64,000 nucleotides of DNA from the NCBI GenBank assembly GCA_021628825.1, contig JAJXRY010000001.1:1736001-1800000 (forward strand). Direction: 5' to 3'. The notes below the pieces were generated by a model. It saw only the letters and a list, made by a program, of their open reading frames with translations. It searched no databases and was not told the origin of the DNA. Origin of the DNA: Lachnospiraceae bacterium. Its GTDB lineage: Bacteria > Bacillota > Clostridia > Lachnospirales > Lachnospiraceae. Positions 38,468 to 47,349 of the stretch are shown piece by piece (position 1 is the stretch's first letter; every line of letters begins with the position of its first letter). The translations under genes and the position numbers were made by a program.

Positions 38468-38827
38468 TTAAAGTGCTTTCGTTCCTCTCTCACCGGTTCT
38501 GATCCGGATCACATCTTCGATGTCTCTGATAAAGATCTTTCCATCCCCGACATGTCCTGTCGCGCAGGTCTCACGCATTTTCTCAACAATTGTTTCTACA
38601 TCCTTATCCTCAATGACAACCTCGACTTTTACCTTAGGGAGTAAATTGATGGTTGTCTTAAAGCCTCTGATCTCATTCACCGTCTCCTCGGTATCGGAAG
38701 ATATTCCTTTCTGTGTACCACAGCCCATGACCGTGGATAAGGTCATGCCCCCACAGTTAATGTCATCCAGAATCTTCTTTACATCCTCAAGTTTCTCCGG
38801 TCTGATTAAGATTACTAATTCTTTCAT
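38468..38827 (-). CDS. P-II family signalling protein
   Basis: 119 residues, intact. Start MKELVILIRPEKLEDVKKIL after GGAGGAAGGAAAT. The T-loop (about 37-55: GTQKGISSDTEETVNEIRG) lacks the uridylylation Tyr51; position 51 is Asn. The B-loop TGHVGDGKIFIRDIEDVIRI then RTGERG is the P-II ATP/2-oxoglutarate signature. First gene of the potABCD/agu operon. P-II proteins normally control AmtB, glutamine synthetase or nitrogenase; here it probably senses nitrogen/energy status for polyamine uptake or its catabolism (inference). Confidence 0.9.
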   Translation of the reverse strand: MKELVILIRPEKLEDVKKILDDINCGGMTLSTVMGCGTQKGISSDTEETVNEIRGFKTTINLLPKVKVEVVIEDKDVETIVEKMRETCATGHVGDGKIFIRDIEDVIRIRTGERGTKAL

Positions 38828-38862
38828 ATTTCCTTCCTCCTTCACCTTTATTTACGCTATGC

Positions 38863-39127
38863 GAAAGCTGTCCTTTGGCTCGCTTTCACTAAGACTGCTC
38901 TACTTGTCCCTCTCACTAAACTCGGGCTGCGCCTTTGGCTTGCTCTCGTTAAGTGTGTAGGACTCCTTCGCACTAAGTGAAAGCTGTCCTTTGGCTCGCT
39001 TTCACTTAGACTACTCTACTTGTCCCTCTCACTAAACTCGGGCTGCGCCTTTGGCTTGCTCTCGTTAAGTGTTCCGGACTGGTTCGCACTAAGTTCAAGC
39101 TTCGCCTTTGGCTCGCTTTCACTAAGT
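38863..39127 (-). repeat. 116-bp tandem duplication forming an array of five hairpins
   Basis: GAAAGCTGTCCTTTGGCTCG begins at 38863 and 38979 (period 116), with a partial third unit to 39127. Sub-repeats of the core CTTTGGCTCGCTT or CTTTGGCTTGCTC occur five times. The best fold is AAGTGAAAGC / GCTTTCACTT. It occupies the 5' leader position of the P-II/pot operon, between that operon and the LuxR-gene terminator. Confidence 0.85.
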
Positions 39128-39136
39128 GCTCTACAC

Positions 39137-39171
39137 AAAAAGGAGCCTATCCACTTGGATAAGCCCCTTTG
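39137..39171 (-). terminator. terminator of the LuxR-type gene
   Basis: AAAGGGGCTTATCC and GGATAGGCTCCTTTTT on the minus strand form a stem with a five-base loop followed by TTTTTG. It lies about 100 bases after the LuxR-gene stop at 39274. Confidence 0.85.
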
Positions 39172-39273
39172 CTTTTACGTCTTTTATATTGTTTCTCTGA
39201 ATATAGCGCATAAAGTTGTCTAATTCAATTCTCATATTGTACCATTTTTTTCTACTCCAAAAGTGGTAATCAC

Positions 39274-40019
39274 TCAAATTCTTTTACCATTTTAAACAGC
39301 TGTACCCTGTTTTTTTATTCCCAGTTTACGGTATATATTCAGGATATGCTTTTTTTCAGCGTATTGGGCGTAATGACCAGTTCACTGCACATTTCCGCAT
39401 TGTCCGCTCCTGACATAAGCTGTTTTTAATATGGTATGCTCGCGTCTGGTTAAATCATACTTTGCTACAGCCTCCGATACCGTCAGCTTATCCATACCGG
39501 TCTCCCCCGGATTGATAAAACTGCTCCAGCCGGTAGGCCAGATGATCCTTCAGTATATCCAGCACAAAAAAATATCATCATAGTGAAAGTCTTCTTTTCC
39601 GATGGTTCTGTAAAAGGTAATCGCTCCTAAAAAAATTTCTTATGTCTTGCAATTACAATCTGAAGTGCATAATGCCAGTTATTTGGCTTATATACCTTTT
39701 TATAATAATCCGTCTGCACCCTTGCTTCATCCGATATGATGTCCGTCTCCCTGTAGATCAGCATCTTGCCGCTTGCCACAATTCCCCTGCTGTAATCAAG
39801 ATCTTCGTACATCTCTGACAGATCAACATCACAGTTATAAGTAACAGGATTACACAACAGCTTCCCTTCCTCCCTGGATGCCATATAAAAATCGGCACTG
39901 TCAAAATCCAGGATCATCTTCAACTGATCCAGAATTTCATATCTCATGTCATTAAAGCACTCTGTCGTATAAATTTTGTAGATAATGTTATTCAATATCA
40001 TCCAGTCATTCGTTTCCAT
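39274..40019 (-). CDS. LuxR-family transcriptional regulator (multiply frameshifted)
   Basis: About 247 residues joined. N-terminal 130 residues form a sensor-like region (METNDWMILNNIIYKIYTTE, DFDSADFYMASREEGKLL). A bridging piece reads GAITFYRTIGKEDFHYDDIF. The C-terminal HTH reads KYDLTRREHTILK, GADNAEMCSELVITPNTLKK and HILNIYRKLGIKNRVQLFKM, typical of the GerE/LuxR fold. At least four shifts at T/A runs between 39355 and 39640. Upstream of, and same strand as, the P-II/polyamine operon, so it is the prime candidate regulator of it. Confidence 0.75.
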
Positions 40020-40084
40020 TTTTCCTCATGACTTACCCTCCATTCGCACACTGGTATGCCAGATCTTTGCTCTACAAAAAGCAA

Positions 40085-40118
40085 AAGGCAAAGAGGTCAT
40101 GTTCAGCCTCTTTGCCTT
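40085..40118. terminator. hairpin terminator upstream of the LuxR gene
   Basis: A perfect 12-bp stem AAGGCAAAGAGG / CCTCTTTGCCTT with a ten-base loop. On the minus strand it is followed by TTGCTTTTTG. It sits only about 65 bases before the LuxR-type start, so it either ends a short upstream transcript or acts as an attenuator. Confidence 0.75.
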
Positions 40119-40261
40119 AATTGTCTGCATCGTATCACATTTCGTTTTTTTCGTCAATATGTAACTACCTTGGACGGGTTTGAACGGGTTGGGACGAGTT
40201 TTTGGATATAGATAACTATTCTTGAAGGGGTTTGGGGGTTTTTTTACACAAGGAAGCTCTA

Positions 40262-40359
40262 TTATGTCCATTTTCACTTGCATCCTTTTTGCTTTTCGTA
40301 GTCGCAGGCAATGAATTTTGGACTTTTTTTCCAAGAATTGCGGCATTATGTCCATTTTC
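40262..40359 (-). repeat. GGAC/GTCC hairpin repeats, relatives of the 12-kb array
   Basis: TTATGTCCATTTTC at 40262 and 40346 and TTTTGGACTTTTTTTCC at 40316. The same two words, in the same order, make up the 12010-12281 array. On the minus strand the hairpin is ATGGACATAA ... AAAAAGTCCAAAA. It lies in the gene-free stretch between LuxR and the DUF4143 gene; short frames crossing it (containing GHNAAILGKK) are repeat products. Confidence 0.75.
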
Positions 40360-40471
40360 GGCACCGGCACTTGCATTTTCTTCAATACGATGGCTTGAGT
40401 ATACAATATCCAACAATTCTGATTTGCAAACAGTAAAAAAATATTTTTTTAAAAACCTTTTCTACCATGTC

Positions 40472-40511
40472 AAAAAGCCCACCGTAGTCCTTTTGACTAT
40501 GACGAGCTTTT
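40472..40511 (-). terminator. terminator of the first DUF4143 gene
   Basis: AAAAGCTCGTCATAGTC pairs, with a few mismatches, with GACTACGGTGGGCTTTTT on the minus strand, ending in a T-run right after the stop codon at 40514. Confidence 0.75.
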
Positions 40512-40513
40512 AT

Positions 40514-41814
40514 TTAAAGAAGTTTTCTTGTTTTTCCAACAAGATAAAGGGGAATATTGATAAATGCACCATCCTTGCGATAACCACGCTTGGAAAAACG
40601 CAGCGCATGCTCCGGATGGTGTTCGGTAATATATCGTTTAAACGAGGGAGCTGATTTGTCATCCCCACCTTTGGCTTCAACAGGAATAATTTCTGTCCCA
40701 TTCTGCAAAACAAAATCGATCTCACTGTTTTTTTATCAGAATAATATCGCGGCTCTACCTCAAACTGTCCCCGAAGCTGCTGCAGGACATAGTTCTCAGT
40801 CAATGGCCCTTTGAACTGGTAATCCGCTTTTTAAAAAGGATTGCACTGTTATCGATGCCAGCCATATGTTTAAGAAGTCCGGTATCAAAAACAAAGAGCT
40901 TGAACTGATCCAGTTTATCAAATGCAGACAGGGGATGCTCCATCTTGGAAACATTATAAACCCGGTTGAGCATTCCTGCAGATACAAGCCACTCAATCGC
41001 TTCTTCGAAATCACGTGCTCTTCCACCTTCACGAACAGCACCATACATAAATTTTTCATTCGGCTTTGCAAGCTGTGCAACAATACTACGGAACACCATG
41101 AGAATCCGCCCACTGTTAACCTTTCCATTATGCTTGGAAAAATCATTTTCATAGACCTCAAGCAATTCACGCTGAATCTGTGAAACCCGCGCCGGATCTT
41201 TATGTCTGACCCATGACTCCACGCATTCCGGCATACCACCAATGATGAGATAGTTGTTATAAGCTTCCAACAACCGGGTATGAAAAAAATTTCCTCAATC
41301 TGCTGCTCTTTCTGAATATCTGCATAATAACCATAAAGTACAGAATCGGTTGCCTCAAGAAACTCTCCAAAATTCAACGGATAAATATCTAACAGATTGA
41401 CCATGCCAACTGGATAGGATTTCGGCTCCGCTAAAAGAGTCCCTAGCAGACTTCCAGCTGCTATGACATGATATTCATTTGCCTTTTCCTTAAAGTATTT
41501 GAGCGTATTCAATGCTTCCGGACATTCCTGGATTTCATCAAAAAAATAACCAGCGTTTCCTCCGGCATAATCTTCTCACCGCATATCATGGAAAGCAGTT
41601 CTATGATACGCTGAGGGTTCTTGTTCGTCTCGAAAATGGATTTCAGTTCTTCCTCCTCATCGAAGTTGAAATAAACGAAGTTTTCATAACTGCTCCTGCC
41701 AAACTCTTTCATGAGCCATGTCTTTCCCACCTGTCTTGCCCCTCGCAATACAAGCGGTTTCCGCTCCTCATCATTTTTCCAGTTTATCATATTCTGAATT
41801 GCATTGCGTTTCAT
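40514..41814 (-). CDS. AAA ATPase with DUF4143 domain, copy 1 (frameshifted)
   Basis: About 433 residues. MKRNAIQNMINWKNDEERKP, Walker A GARQVGKTWLMKEFG, FVYFNFDEEEELKSIF, then sensor region EYHVIAAGSLLGTLL, YPLNFGEFLEATDS, IIGGMPECVESWV and C-terminal nuclease-like EIIPVEAKGGDDKSAPSFK. Shifts near 41545, 41280, 40830 and 40735. Start ATG 41814 follows GATGGAGGCTGCC. These archaeal-type ATPases are common, mobile, and of unknown function; a stand-alone toxin or defence role has been proposed but is not established. Confidence 0.85.
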
Positions 41815-42024
41815 GGCAGCCTCCATCCTTTCCATGGGATGATTATAGTATAACACATTTTTTTCTGCAATTATTAATGATATTTTTTTGCACATTTTTT
41901 TCCATCTTTTTGAAATTAGGATTTACACATTTTTTTCTCCATATGAAATACAAGATTATACCAGTCAAGAAAAAAATAGATACGTCAAAATTCAAATGAA
42001 ATTCTATTCACGCATTTATATACC
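41815..42024. other. AT-rich spacer
   Basis: Contains repeated ACATTTTTTTC words and no gene. It separates the DUF4143 gene from the terminator of the CmpB-like gene. Promoter elements could not be assigned with confidence. Confidence 0.5.
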
Positions 42025-42056
42025 AATTAAGCCGGTTCTTAGGAACCGGCTTAATT
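42025..42056. terminator. strong bidirectional terminator
   Basis: A perfect 14-bp stem AATTAAGCCGGTTC / GAACCGGCTTAATT with a TTAG loop. It lies 80 bases beyond the stop of the CmpB-like gene on the minus strand. Confidence 0.9.
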
Positions 42057-42137
42057 ACACTACATTAAATCATATCATAATCATAACTATCCAGAACCGC
42101 CTTCGTAAAACCACTGCTATAGGTTTATCTCATGTGG

Positions 42138-43451
42138 TTACTTAGCTACCTTCGCATTCGGATAAATCTTCGCCATTTTCGCATCATCGTAATGCTCATC
42201 TGCCCACTGCTGCCAGGAGCTTTCTGCTGCGATGCCCTTACTGCGTTCATCATAACGGACAAGTGCCACACAGGAAACTGCCACATTGCAGCACATAAAC
42301 ACGATCAGTACCCATGTCAGAAGCCTGCCTGCTTTCATCGGGATCTTCTCGATCCACCTGGCGGCAAAGGGATAAATCTTCTTAAACCATACAACCGCAG
42401 CGATGCCCCAGAAAAAGCAATACAGCAGGTTGATTCGTCCTCCCAGGTTAAACGGAAGCTTACTGTAATCCCAGAACACCTTGCCAAATACCATCTCCGT
42501 AAACACACTGCACAGATATTCATAGCCACCGCCAAGCAGAGTTCCTACTCCAAACAAAAATCCATCACTGCGATCCTTATATCGATAAAGCATTGCTGTT
42601 CCAAGTGCAATGGCAAGTCCCCAGACAATGCTGAAGGGTCCCCAGACCACACTGCTCCGGCTCATCCAGACTCCGGCCGTGATCCGGCAGAAGATCGTTT
42701 CTGTAATATCTCCCAGGAAAGCACCCACGAAGAACAGCATCACCACCTTATAGAACCCGCAGCCTGCCGCAAACACCTTCGCTCCGGCCATCTCACCGGC
42801 AGCTTCTGCATGTGTTGTCCTGACCGCTTTGGGGTAAGCCTTATTGATTCGCCGGTCAATAATTCCGGTAATGGTCTTGCGCAGGCGGAAGCTTACCTTG
42901 TCAAGCTGTTCATTGGCAGCCTCCCACTGTGCCAGATATTTTCCTCTTCCTTTTAACAGGATATAAGAGGCCAGTACATCCACTGCCAGCGCAATCATCA
43001 GCACCAGAAGCAGTATTTTCATAAGAAGAGACGGGAATAAGGAAATCAGCTGCAGCACCAGTCCATTGCCCCAGCGCACGGTCACAAATCCCAGAAAGCC
43101 CCAACAAAGAGACATCGGTAAACAGATATAGCCATCCAGGTTCCACTTCATGTCGGAGTAATTCCACCAACGCTCCCTGAAGGCCCTTTCGATCAGATGA
43201 CCGGCTACCCATTCCACAGCCGTTGCATATACGGTTGCAAAAAGGAACAGCCACGGTCCCGACATTTCCCGTAAGCCCACGGACATCAGCACCGCTGCAA
43301 TACCGTAAATCACGCAGAACGGACCATTCACCAGTCCGCGGTTTGCAAATTTCCGCTGCTTGCAGGCTGCCAGTACCACTTCAAAAATCCATCCAAGAAA
43401 CGAGTAAATGTAAAACAGCCACAAAAGTTCATAAACCGAATAATGTTCCAT
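42138..43451 (-). CDS. duplicated CmpB-like membrane protein (PF06541)
   Basis: 437 residues, intact. Two homologous multi-TM halves: first half FLGWIFEVVLAACKQRKFAN and RGLVNGPFCVIYGI, second half GAFLGDITETIFCRITAGVW, RSSVVWGPFSIVWG. Each half carries the acidic/aromatic motif of the putative ABC permease family ABC_trans_CmpB. A charged helical linker (about 170-225) joins them. ATG 43451 follows AAAAAGGAGACAAATAAG; an upstream open extension is read from the inserted MITE and is rejected. Function unknown; the internal duplication suggests a self-sufficient transporter or channel. Confidence 0.85.
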   Translation of the reverse strand: MEHYSVYELLWLFYIYSFLGWIFEVVLAACKQRKFANRGLVNGPFCVIYGIAAVLMSVGLREMSGPWLFLFATVYATAVEWVAGHLIERAFRERWWNYSDMKWNLDGYICLPMSLCWGFLGFVTVRWGNGLVLQLISLFPSLLMKILLLVLMIALAVDVLASYILLKGRGKYLAQWEAANEQLDKVSFRLRKTITGIIDRRINKAYPKAVRTTHAEAAGEMAGAKVFAAGCGFYKVVMLFFVGAFLGDITETIFCRITAGVWMSRSSVVWGPFSIVWGLAIALGTAMLYRYKDRSDGFLFGVGTLLGGGYEYLCSVFTEMVFGKVFWDYSKLPFNLGGRINLLYCFFWGIAAVVWFKKIYPFAARWIEKIPMKAGRLLTWVLIVFMCCNVAVSCVALVRYDERSKGIAAESSWQQWADEHYDDAKMAKIYPNAKVAK

Positions 43452-43513
43452 CTTATTTGTCTCCTTTTTTTCGTACGCTTTACCACTATACGAATGGCAT
43501 AATTGAACAATTA

Positions 43514-43646
43514 GTAACTGTTCAGTACCTTCACAGTTACGATGCAAAATCCATTCTAAATCGGCTTCGCCGATGGGATTTTGCATTACTGAATCATTTT
43601 CTTACGGTCTCAGCAGTAAATGCTTCGACCTGTACTGAATAGTTAC
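43514..43646 (+). mobile_element. MITE-like element, copy 2 (133 bp)
   Basis: Same length and same 15-bp ends as copy 1 (GTAACTGTTCAGTAC and GTACTGAATAGTTAC). It is flanked by a perfect 8-bp duplication AACAATTA (43506-43513 and 43647-43654). The central hairpin is ATCGGC-TTC-GCCGAT: relative to copy 1 both arms changed together (A to G, T to C), keeping the pairing. Inserted between the carbonic-anhydrase-like gene and the CmpB-like gene. Confidence 0.92.
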
Positions 43647-43660
43647 AACAATTACAGTAA

Positions 43661-44140
43661 TTATTCACAGTTCACTTCCCGGAGCTGAGCTTTCGCCGCA
43701 TTCACATATCGCTGTGCATTATTCCCCGTTTCCCTGATTTCCTCCGGAGTAAGGCTGCGGATCACTTTCGCCGGATTGCCAAAGGCAAGGCTTCCATCCG
43801 GAATATATGTATTCTGTGTCACAAGAGCTCCCGCACCAATGATGCAGTTGTCCCCAATCACTGCTCCGTTCAGAATAATAGCTCCCATTCCAATGAGTGT
43901 GTTGCTTCCAACCGTACAGCCATGAACAATCGCTCCATGTCCGATCGTCACATCATTTCCAATACTCACCGGATAGCCGGAGCTCACATGCACCACGGCA
44001 TTGTCCTGTACATTCGTCCTGCTGCCAATGGCAATCTGATTGGAATCGCCACGAATCGTTGCATTGTACCAGATGCCCGAGTCTTCTCCAATTGTGATAT
44101 TTCCTTTGATAACTGCACCCTCTGCCACATAGTAAGCCAT
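43661..44140 (-). CDS. gamma-carbonic anhydrase-like hexapeptide protein
   Basis: 159 residues, intact left-handed beta-helix: repeated [IV]GxxxxI turns (ITIGEDSGIWYNATIRGD, NAVVHV, VTIGHGAIVHGCTVGSNTLI, GALVTQ) with three metal-binding His residues in VVHV, GHG and VHG. C-terminal helix SLTPEEIRETGNNAQRYVNA. Likely a trimeric YrdA/PaaY-type protein; carbonic anhydrase activity is possible but many members are inactive. The ATG lies after TTAGGAGGACAAACC. Confidence 0.92.
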   Translation of the reverse strand: MAYYVAEGAVIKGNITIGEDSGIWYNATIRGDSNQIAIGSRTNVQDNAVVHVSSGYPVSIGNDVTIGHGAIVHGCTVGSNTLIGMGAIILNGAVIGDNCIIGAGALVTQNTYIPDGSLAFGNPAKVIRSLTPEEIRETGNNAQRYVNAAKAQLREVNCE

Positions 44141-44264
44141 GGTTTGTCCTCCTAATCCAATCTGATTTCTTTCTTATCGTATCACGGACTGAAACAGATC
44201 TCAATTCACATTGTTAATTTTCTATTGCCTGTTATCCATCCGCCAATTATCCTCAAAAATTTTC

Positions 44265-44294
44265 TTGTAAACCGATACGATTCTATGTCATAAT
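44265..44294 (+). promoter_or_regulatory. candidate promoter of the AGCS gene
   Basis: TTGTAA (44265-44270), 18 bases, CATAAT (44289-44294), about 47 bases before ATG 44341. I looked for a glycine riboswitch in this leader and saw none. Confidence 0.45.
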
Positions 44295-44340
44295 AATTAA
44301 GTTGTCGTGTTAAAAAAATTTACGAGGGAATAAAGGGAAA

Positions 44341-45744
44341 ATGTCAGAAAAAAATTGCAAGTATTAACAGTGTTGTAAACAGCTTCATCTGGGGTGTTCC
44401 CGCCATGATCTGCATCATCGGCGTCGGCATCCTTTTAACCGTCAGAACGAGATGTATTCAGGTGCGCAAGTTTGGCGTTGCCATGAAAAACACCATCGGA
44501 AAGATTTTTGACAAAACGCAGGCCAGGGATGGCTCCATGAGTCCCTTTCAGGCTGTATGTACGGCCCTTGCCGGAACCGTCGGAACCGGAAATATCGCAG
44601 GCGTTGCCGGTGCCATCGCACTTGGCGGACCGGGTGCCATCTTCTGGATGTGGTGCTCCGCATTCTTAGGCATGTGTACCAAGTTTTCTGAAGTAACCCT
44701 CGCCATCCATTTCCGTGAAAAAAATAAAAACGGCGAGTACGTTGGCGGACCTATGTATTACATTAAAAACGGCCTGTCTAAAAAATGGTATTTCCTGGCT
44801 GTCTTTTATGCGGTCTTCGGCGTACTGACTGTCTTTGGAACCGGTAATGCGACTCAGGTAAATACCATTGTTTCTTCTGTAAATACCGCACTTATGAATT
44901 TTTAATATTTTTAAAGGGCGAACCCAACAGCAATGTTAACCTGATCTTCGGCATCTTTATCGCCGCACTGGTTGCCATGGTACTGCTTGGCGGAATCAAG
45001 CGAATCGGACAGGTATCTGAAAAGCTCGTCCCTTTTATGGCAGTTCTGTATGTCATCCTTGCCTTGGGCGTAATTATCCTGAACATCCAACGCGTACCCG
45101 GAGTCTTTGCCCAGATTGTGAGTGGTGCCTTTACCCCCAGAGCAGCAACCGGCGGTATCATCGGATCGATGTTCCTTAGTATGAAAAAGGGTGTTTCAAG
45201 AGGAATCTTCTCCAACGAAGCCGGCCTTGGTACCGGATCCATCGCCCATGCCTGTGCCGATACTGACAATGCAGTTCACCAGGGTATGTTTGGAATCTTT
45301 GAAGTTTTCATGGATACCATTGTAATCTGTACCCTGACCGGACTCGTCATTCTGCTTGCCGCTCCGAATATTTCCTATGGACAGGCAGCCGGTGCAGAAT
45401 TAACCATCTCCGGCTTTACGGCAACCTATGGCGGCTGGGTATCCATCCTCACAGCGATTGCCATGTGCTGCTTCGCATTCAGCACCATTATCGGATGGGG
45501 CTTATACGGCTCCCGCTGCATCGAGTTCCTCGGCGGTGAAAAATTCGTCCGTCCGTTCCTCGTAGTATATTCCTTCGTTTCCATCGTTGGTGCCACCATG
45601 AACCTTGGACTGCTTTGGGACATCTCCGATACCTTCAACGGACTTATGGCAGTCCCCAACCTGATTGCCCTGCTCATGCTTTCCGGCCATGTAAAGAAGC
45701 TTGCCATAGAAGTCGATCAGGCCGAAAAGGACGGCACGATTTAG
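44341..45744 (+). CDS. alanine/glycine:cation symporter, AGCS family (frameshifted)
   Basis: About 467 residues. Restored start ATG 44341 (MSEKIASINSVVNSFIWGVP) with the A7 run at 44347-44353 one too long. Hallmarks: ALAGTVGTGNIAGVAGAIAL, GGPGAIFWMWCSAFLGM, TKFSEVTLAIHFREK, GGPMYYIKNGL, GIFSNEAGLGTGSIAHACAD. A second shift at about 44900-44917 (NTALMNF then NIFKGEPNSN). Eleven TMs. Imports alanine or glycine with Na+. Transcribed alone on the plus strand. Confidence 0.9.
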
Positions 45745-45828
45745 GATCATCTTTTTGCAGGCAAAATCACATTTTCTCCACCGGCAGCTAATGTCTGGGT
45801 GCGTTCGAACGCGAATGCATCCAGATTT

Positions 45829-46047
45829 TCAATATTCCTTTGTGATCTGATCCTGAATTCCATACTGCTTCTTAAATGTTTCAAGATCCTCAAAGCCTCG
45901 AATCAGCATCACTTCCCTGAATTCACCTGTATGCAGATTCTTAAATCCTGCAACCTGCTCTCCATTACAGATACTTGCCTTAATCAGCGGCTTTTCATTT
46001 TCTTTATCATAGGTATGCAGAATGAGTTTTTTCTTAAACAGTGCCAT
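45829..46047 (-). CDS. small conserved hypothetical protein
   Basis: 72 residues: MALFKKKLILHTYDKENEKP, LIKASICNGEQVAGFKNLHT, GEFREVMLIRGFEDLETFKK. ATG 46047 follows AAGGAAAGAAAGACC. I do not recognise the function. It overlaps the 3' end of the NUDIX gene by 14 bases, so co-expression is likely. The single Cys (SICNGEQVAGF) recalls enzyme-labelled entries in databases, which I do not trust for so short a chain. Confidence 0.6.
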   Translation of the reverse strand: MALFKKKLILHTYDKENEKPLIKASICNGEQVAGFKNLHTGEFREVMLIRGFEDLETFKKQYGIQDQITKEY

Positions 46048-46620
46048 GGTCTTTCTTTCCTTCCCCAGCCTGCCGCTCATCTGTCACAATATGTATCACA
46101 TACGGCTTTGGATCTTCCAGTTCTGTCCGGAAAAATTCCGGATACAACATCTGCTTACAGTCTGTCGTCACCCAGACTAAATTTTCCCTGCTGTTATCAT
46201 CGGTAAAACTTTCACATTTCGGTTGAAAGTCTTCCGGTACTTTCATATAAAAGTAATAAGAGATTTCATAAATTAGCTTATCTTTTCTTTATTCCAGTAT
46301 CTCCATAAAAAGAAATTCTCCTGAATAAAAACCAAGATGATCTACTTCCATTTCAGTTCCCGTTTCTTCAAATACTTCCCTTATCACTGCTTGTTCTGCC
46401 GTTTCCCCAAATTTCACTCTTCCACCCACAGAATATAAATAATCCTGCCGGTCATTGCCAACCATAAGGAATTGATTTTTCCTTTCTTATAACTGCTCCT
46501 ACCCGGATATTAATAAGACCATTATCAATTGGAATGGTGCAGTCGGATGGGGGATTTATTCCTGATTTCTGTAAGCCCGGTTTGTCTAATATCTCAAGAG
46601 TTGTTGGTTTTTGTAGGCAT
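46034..46620 (-). CDS. NUDIX hydrolase (frameshifted)
   Basis: About 195 residues joined. Start MPTKPTTLEILDKPGLQKSG (ATG 46620). Core: FLMVGNDRQDYLYSVGG, then RVKFGETAEQAVIREVFEET, the Nudix box GGRVKFGE...REVFEETG. Tail: EISYYFYMKVPEDFQPKCES, NLVWVTTDCKQMLYPEFF, VIHIVTDER. Shifts at the A5 run near 46608, near 46478 and near 46310. The KVP-xxF and HIVTDER ending is that of a widespread Firmicutes subgroup. It hydrolyses an unknown nucleoside-diphosphate derivative. Confidence 0.8.
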
Positions 46621-46783
46621 AGTGTATTTTCCCTTAATAATAAATAATAAATTAAAAAGAGGATAATGTCAAAAAAATCTTTTATGTTGCGCTGATCTTT
46701 CCGATAAAATCATTTTAACACTTTAATTTCTATCATTTCAAAAATAACATTATTATCTGATGCATATTTATTTAATGCATTGG

Positions 46784-47329
46784 TTAATTCACAAAAAAAT
46801 CATTATAGTTCTTCATCAATGTGAAATCACTCTTTAAATATTTATATTCTTCATCTGTTACATATGGTGCTATTATCTCAATATTATTGGTTAAACGAAT
46901 CATAGTATGATTAACAAAATTTGTGAGAGAAAGAAAAGCTATCGTTACAATCCAAATTGCGGCTATTATTGCAACATATCCCTCAGAATGCTTATACCAA
47001 TCACATATTTTTACTAGAAACACATTGAAAAGTATGATTCTTTTTGGCATTCTTTACACTTTCCTTTACAATTTTTTTGCCACTCTTTTTCTTTTTCTTA
47101 TTATGATTTGTAACAAATAATATAGTAAAATATATAATCAAAATTAAAATAATATAAAATCCTAAATTAACGCGGACTCCTTCTGAAATCCTTCTATAAA
47201 CCCAATTTGAATAAAAAAACATTCGTTTGAAACCATATACTGGATTCCTTTTTCAAGAAATCCCGAAAAAATACGTTCTAATAAAATTGGAGCCATTAAT
47301 GAAAAAACAGCAACTATCAACTTCTTCAT
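46784..47329 (-). CDS. AT-rich membrane protein of unknown function (frameshifted)
   Basis: About 180 residues joined. Start MKKLIVAVFSLMAPILLERI after GAGGCAAATGC. TM segments at the N-terminus, FYIILILIIYFTILFVTN in the middle and YVAIIAAIWIVTIAFLSLTN later, with a Lys-rich loop NHNKKKKKSGKKIVK and a cytoplasmic tail YVTDEEYKYLKSDF. Shifts near 47215 and 47040. Base composition is clearly more AT-rich than the surroundings. It starts 20 bases after the NUDIX stop and is the third gene of the helicase operon; a membrane effector of a defence unit is one possibility. Confidence 0.6.
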
Positions 47330-47349
47330 GCATTTGCCTCATATCTCCC

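Noticed and set aside
38520..39223. Plus-strand frames with repeated SLNSGCAFGLLSLS.
   Set aside because: They are antisense to the P-II gene and products of the 116-bp duplication.
40210..40416. Minus-strand frames with GHNAAILGKK.
   Set aside because: They overlie the GGAC/GTCC repeats; no ribosome-binding site and no family.
43452..43586. N-terminal extension of the CmpB-like protein (LEWILHRNCEGTEQLL).
   Set aside because: It comes from the inserted MITE; the start at 43451 has the ribosome-binding site and matches the first TM of the family.
44155..44340. Glycine riboswitch before the AGCS symporter.
   Set aside because: No tandem aptamer-like pairing or conserved GGAGA/CGGAG segments were found in the leader.
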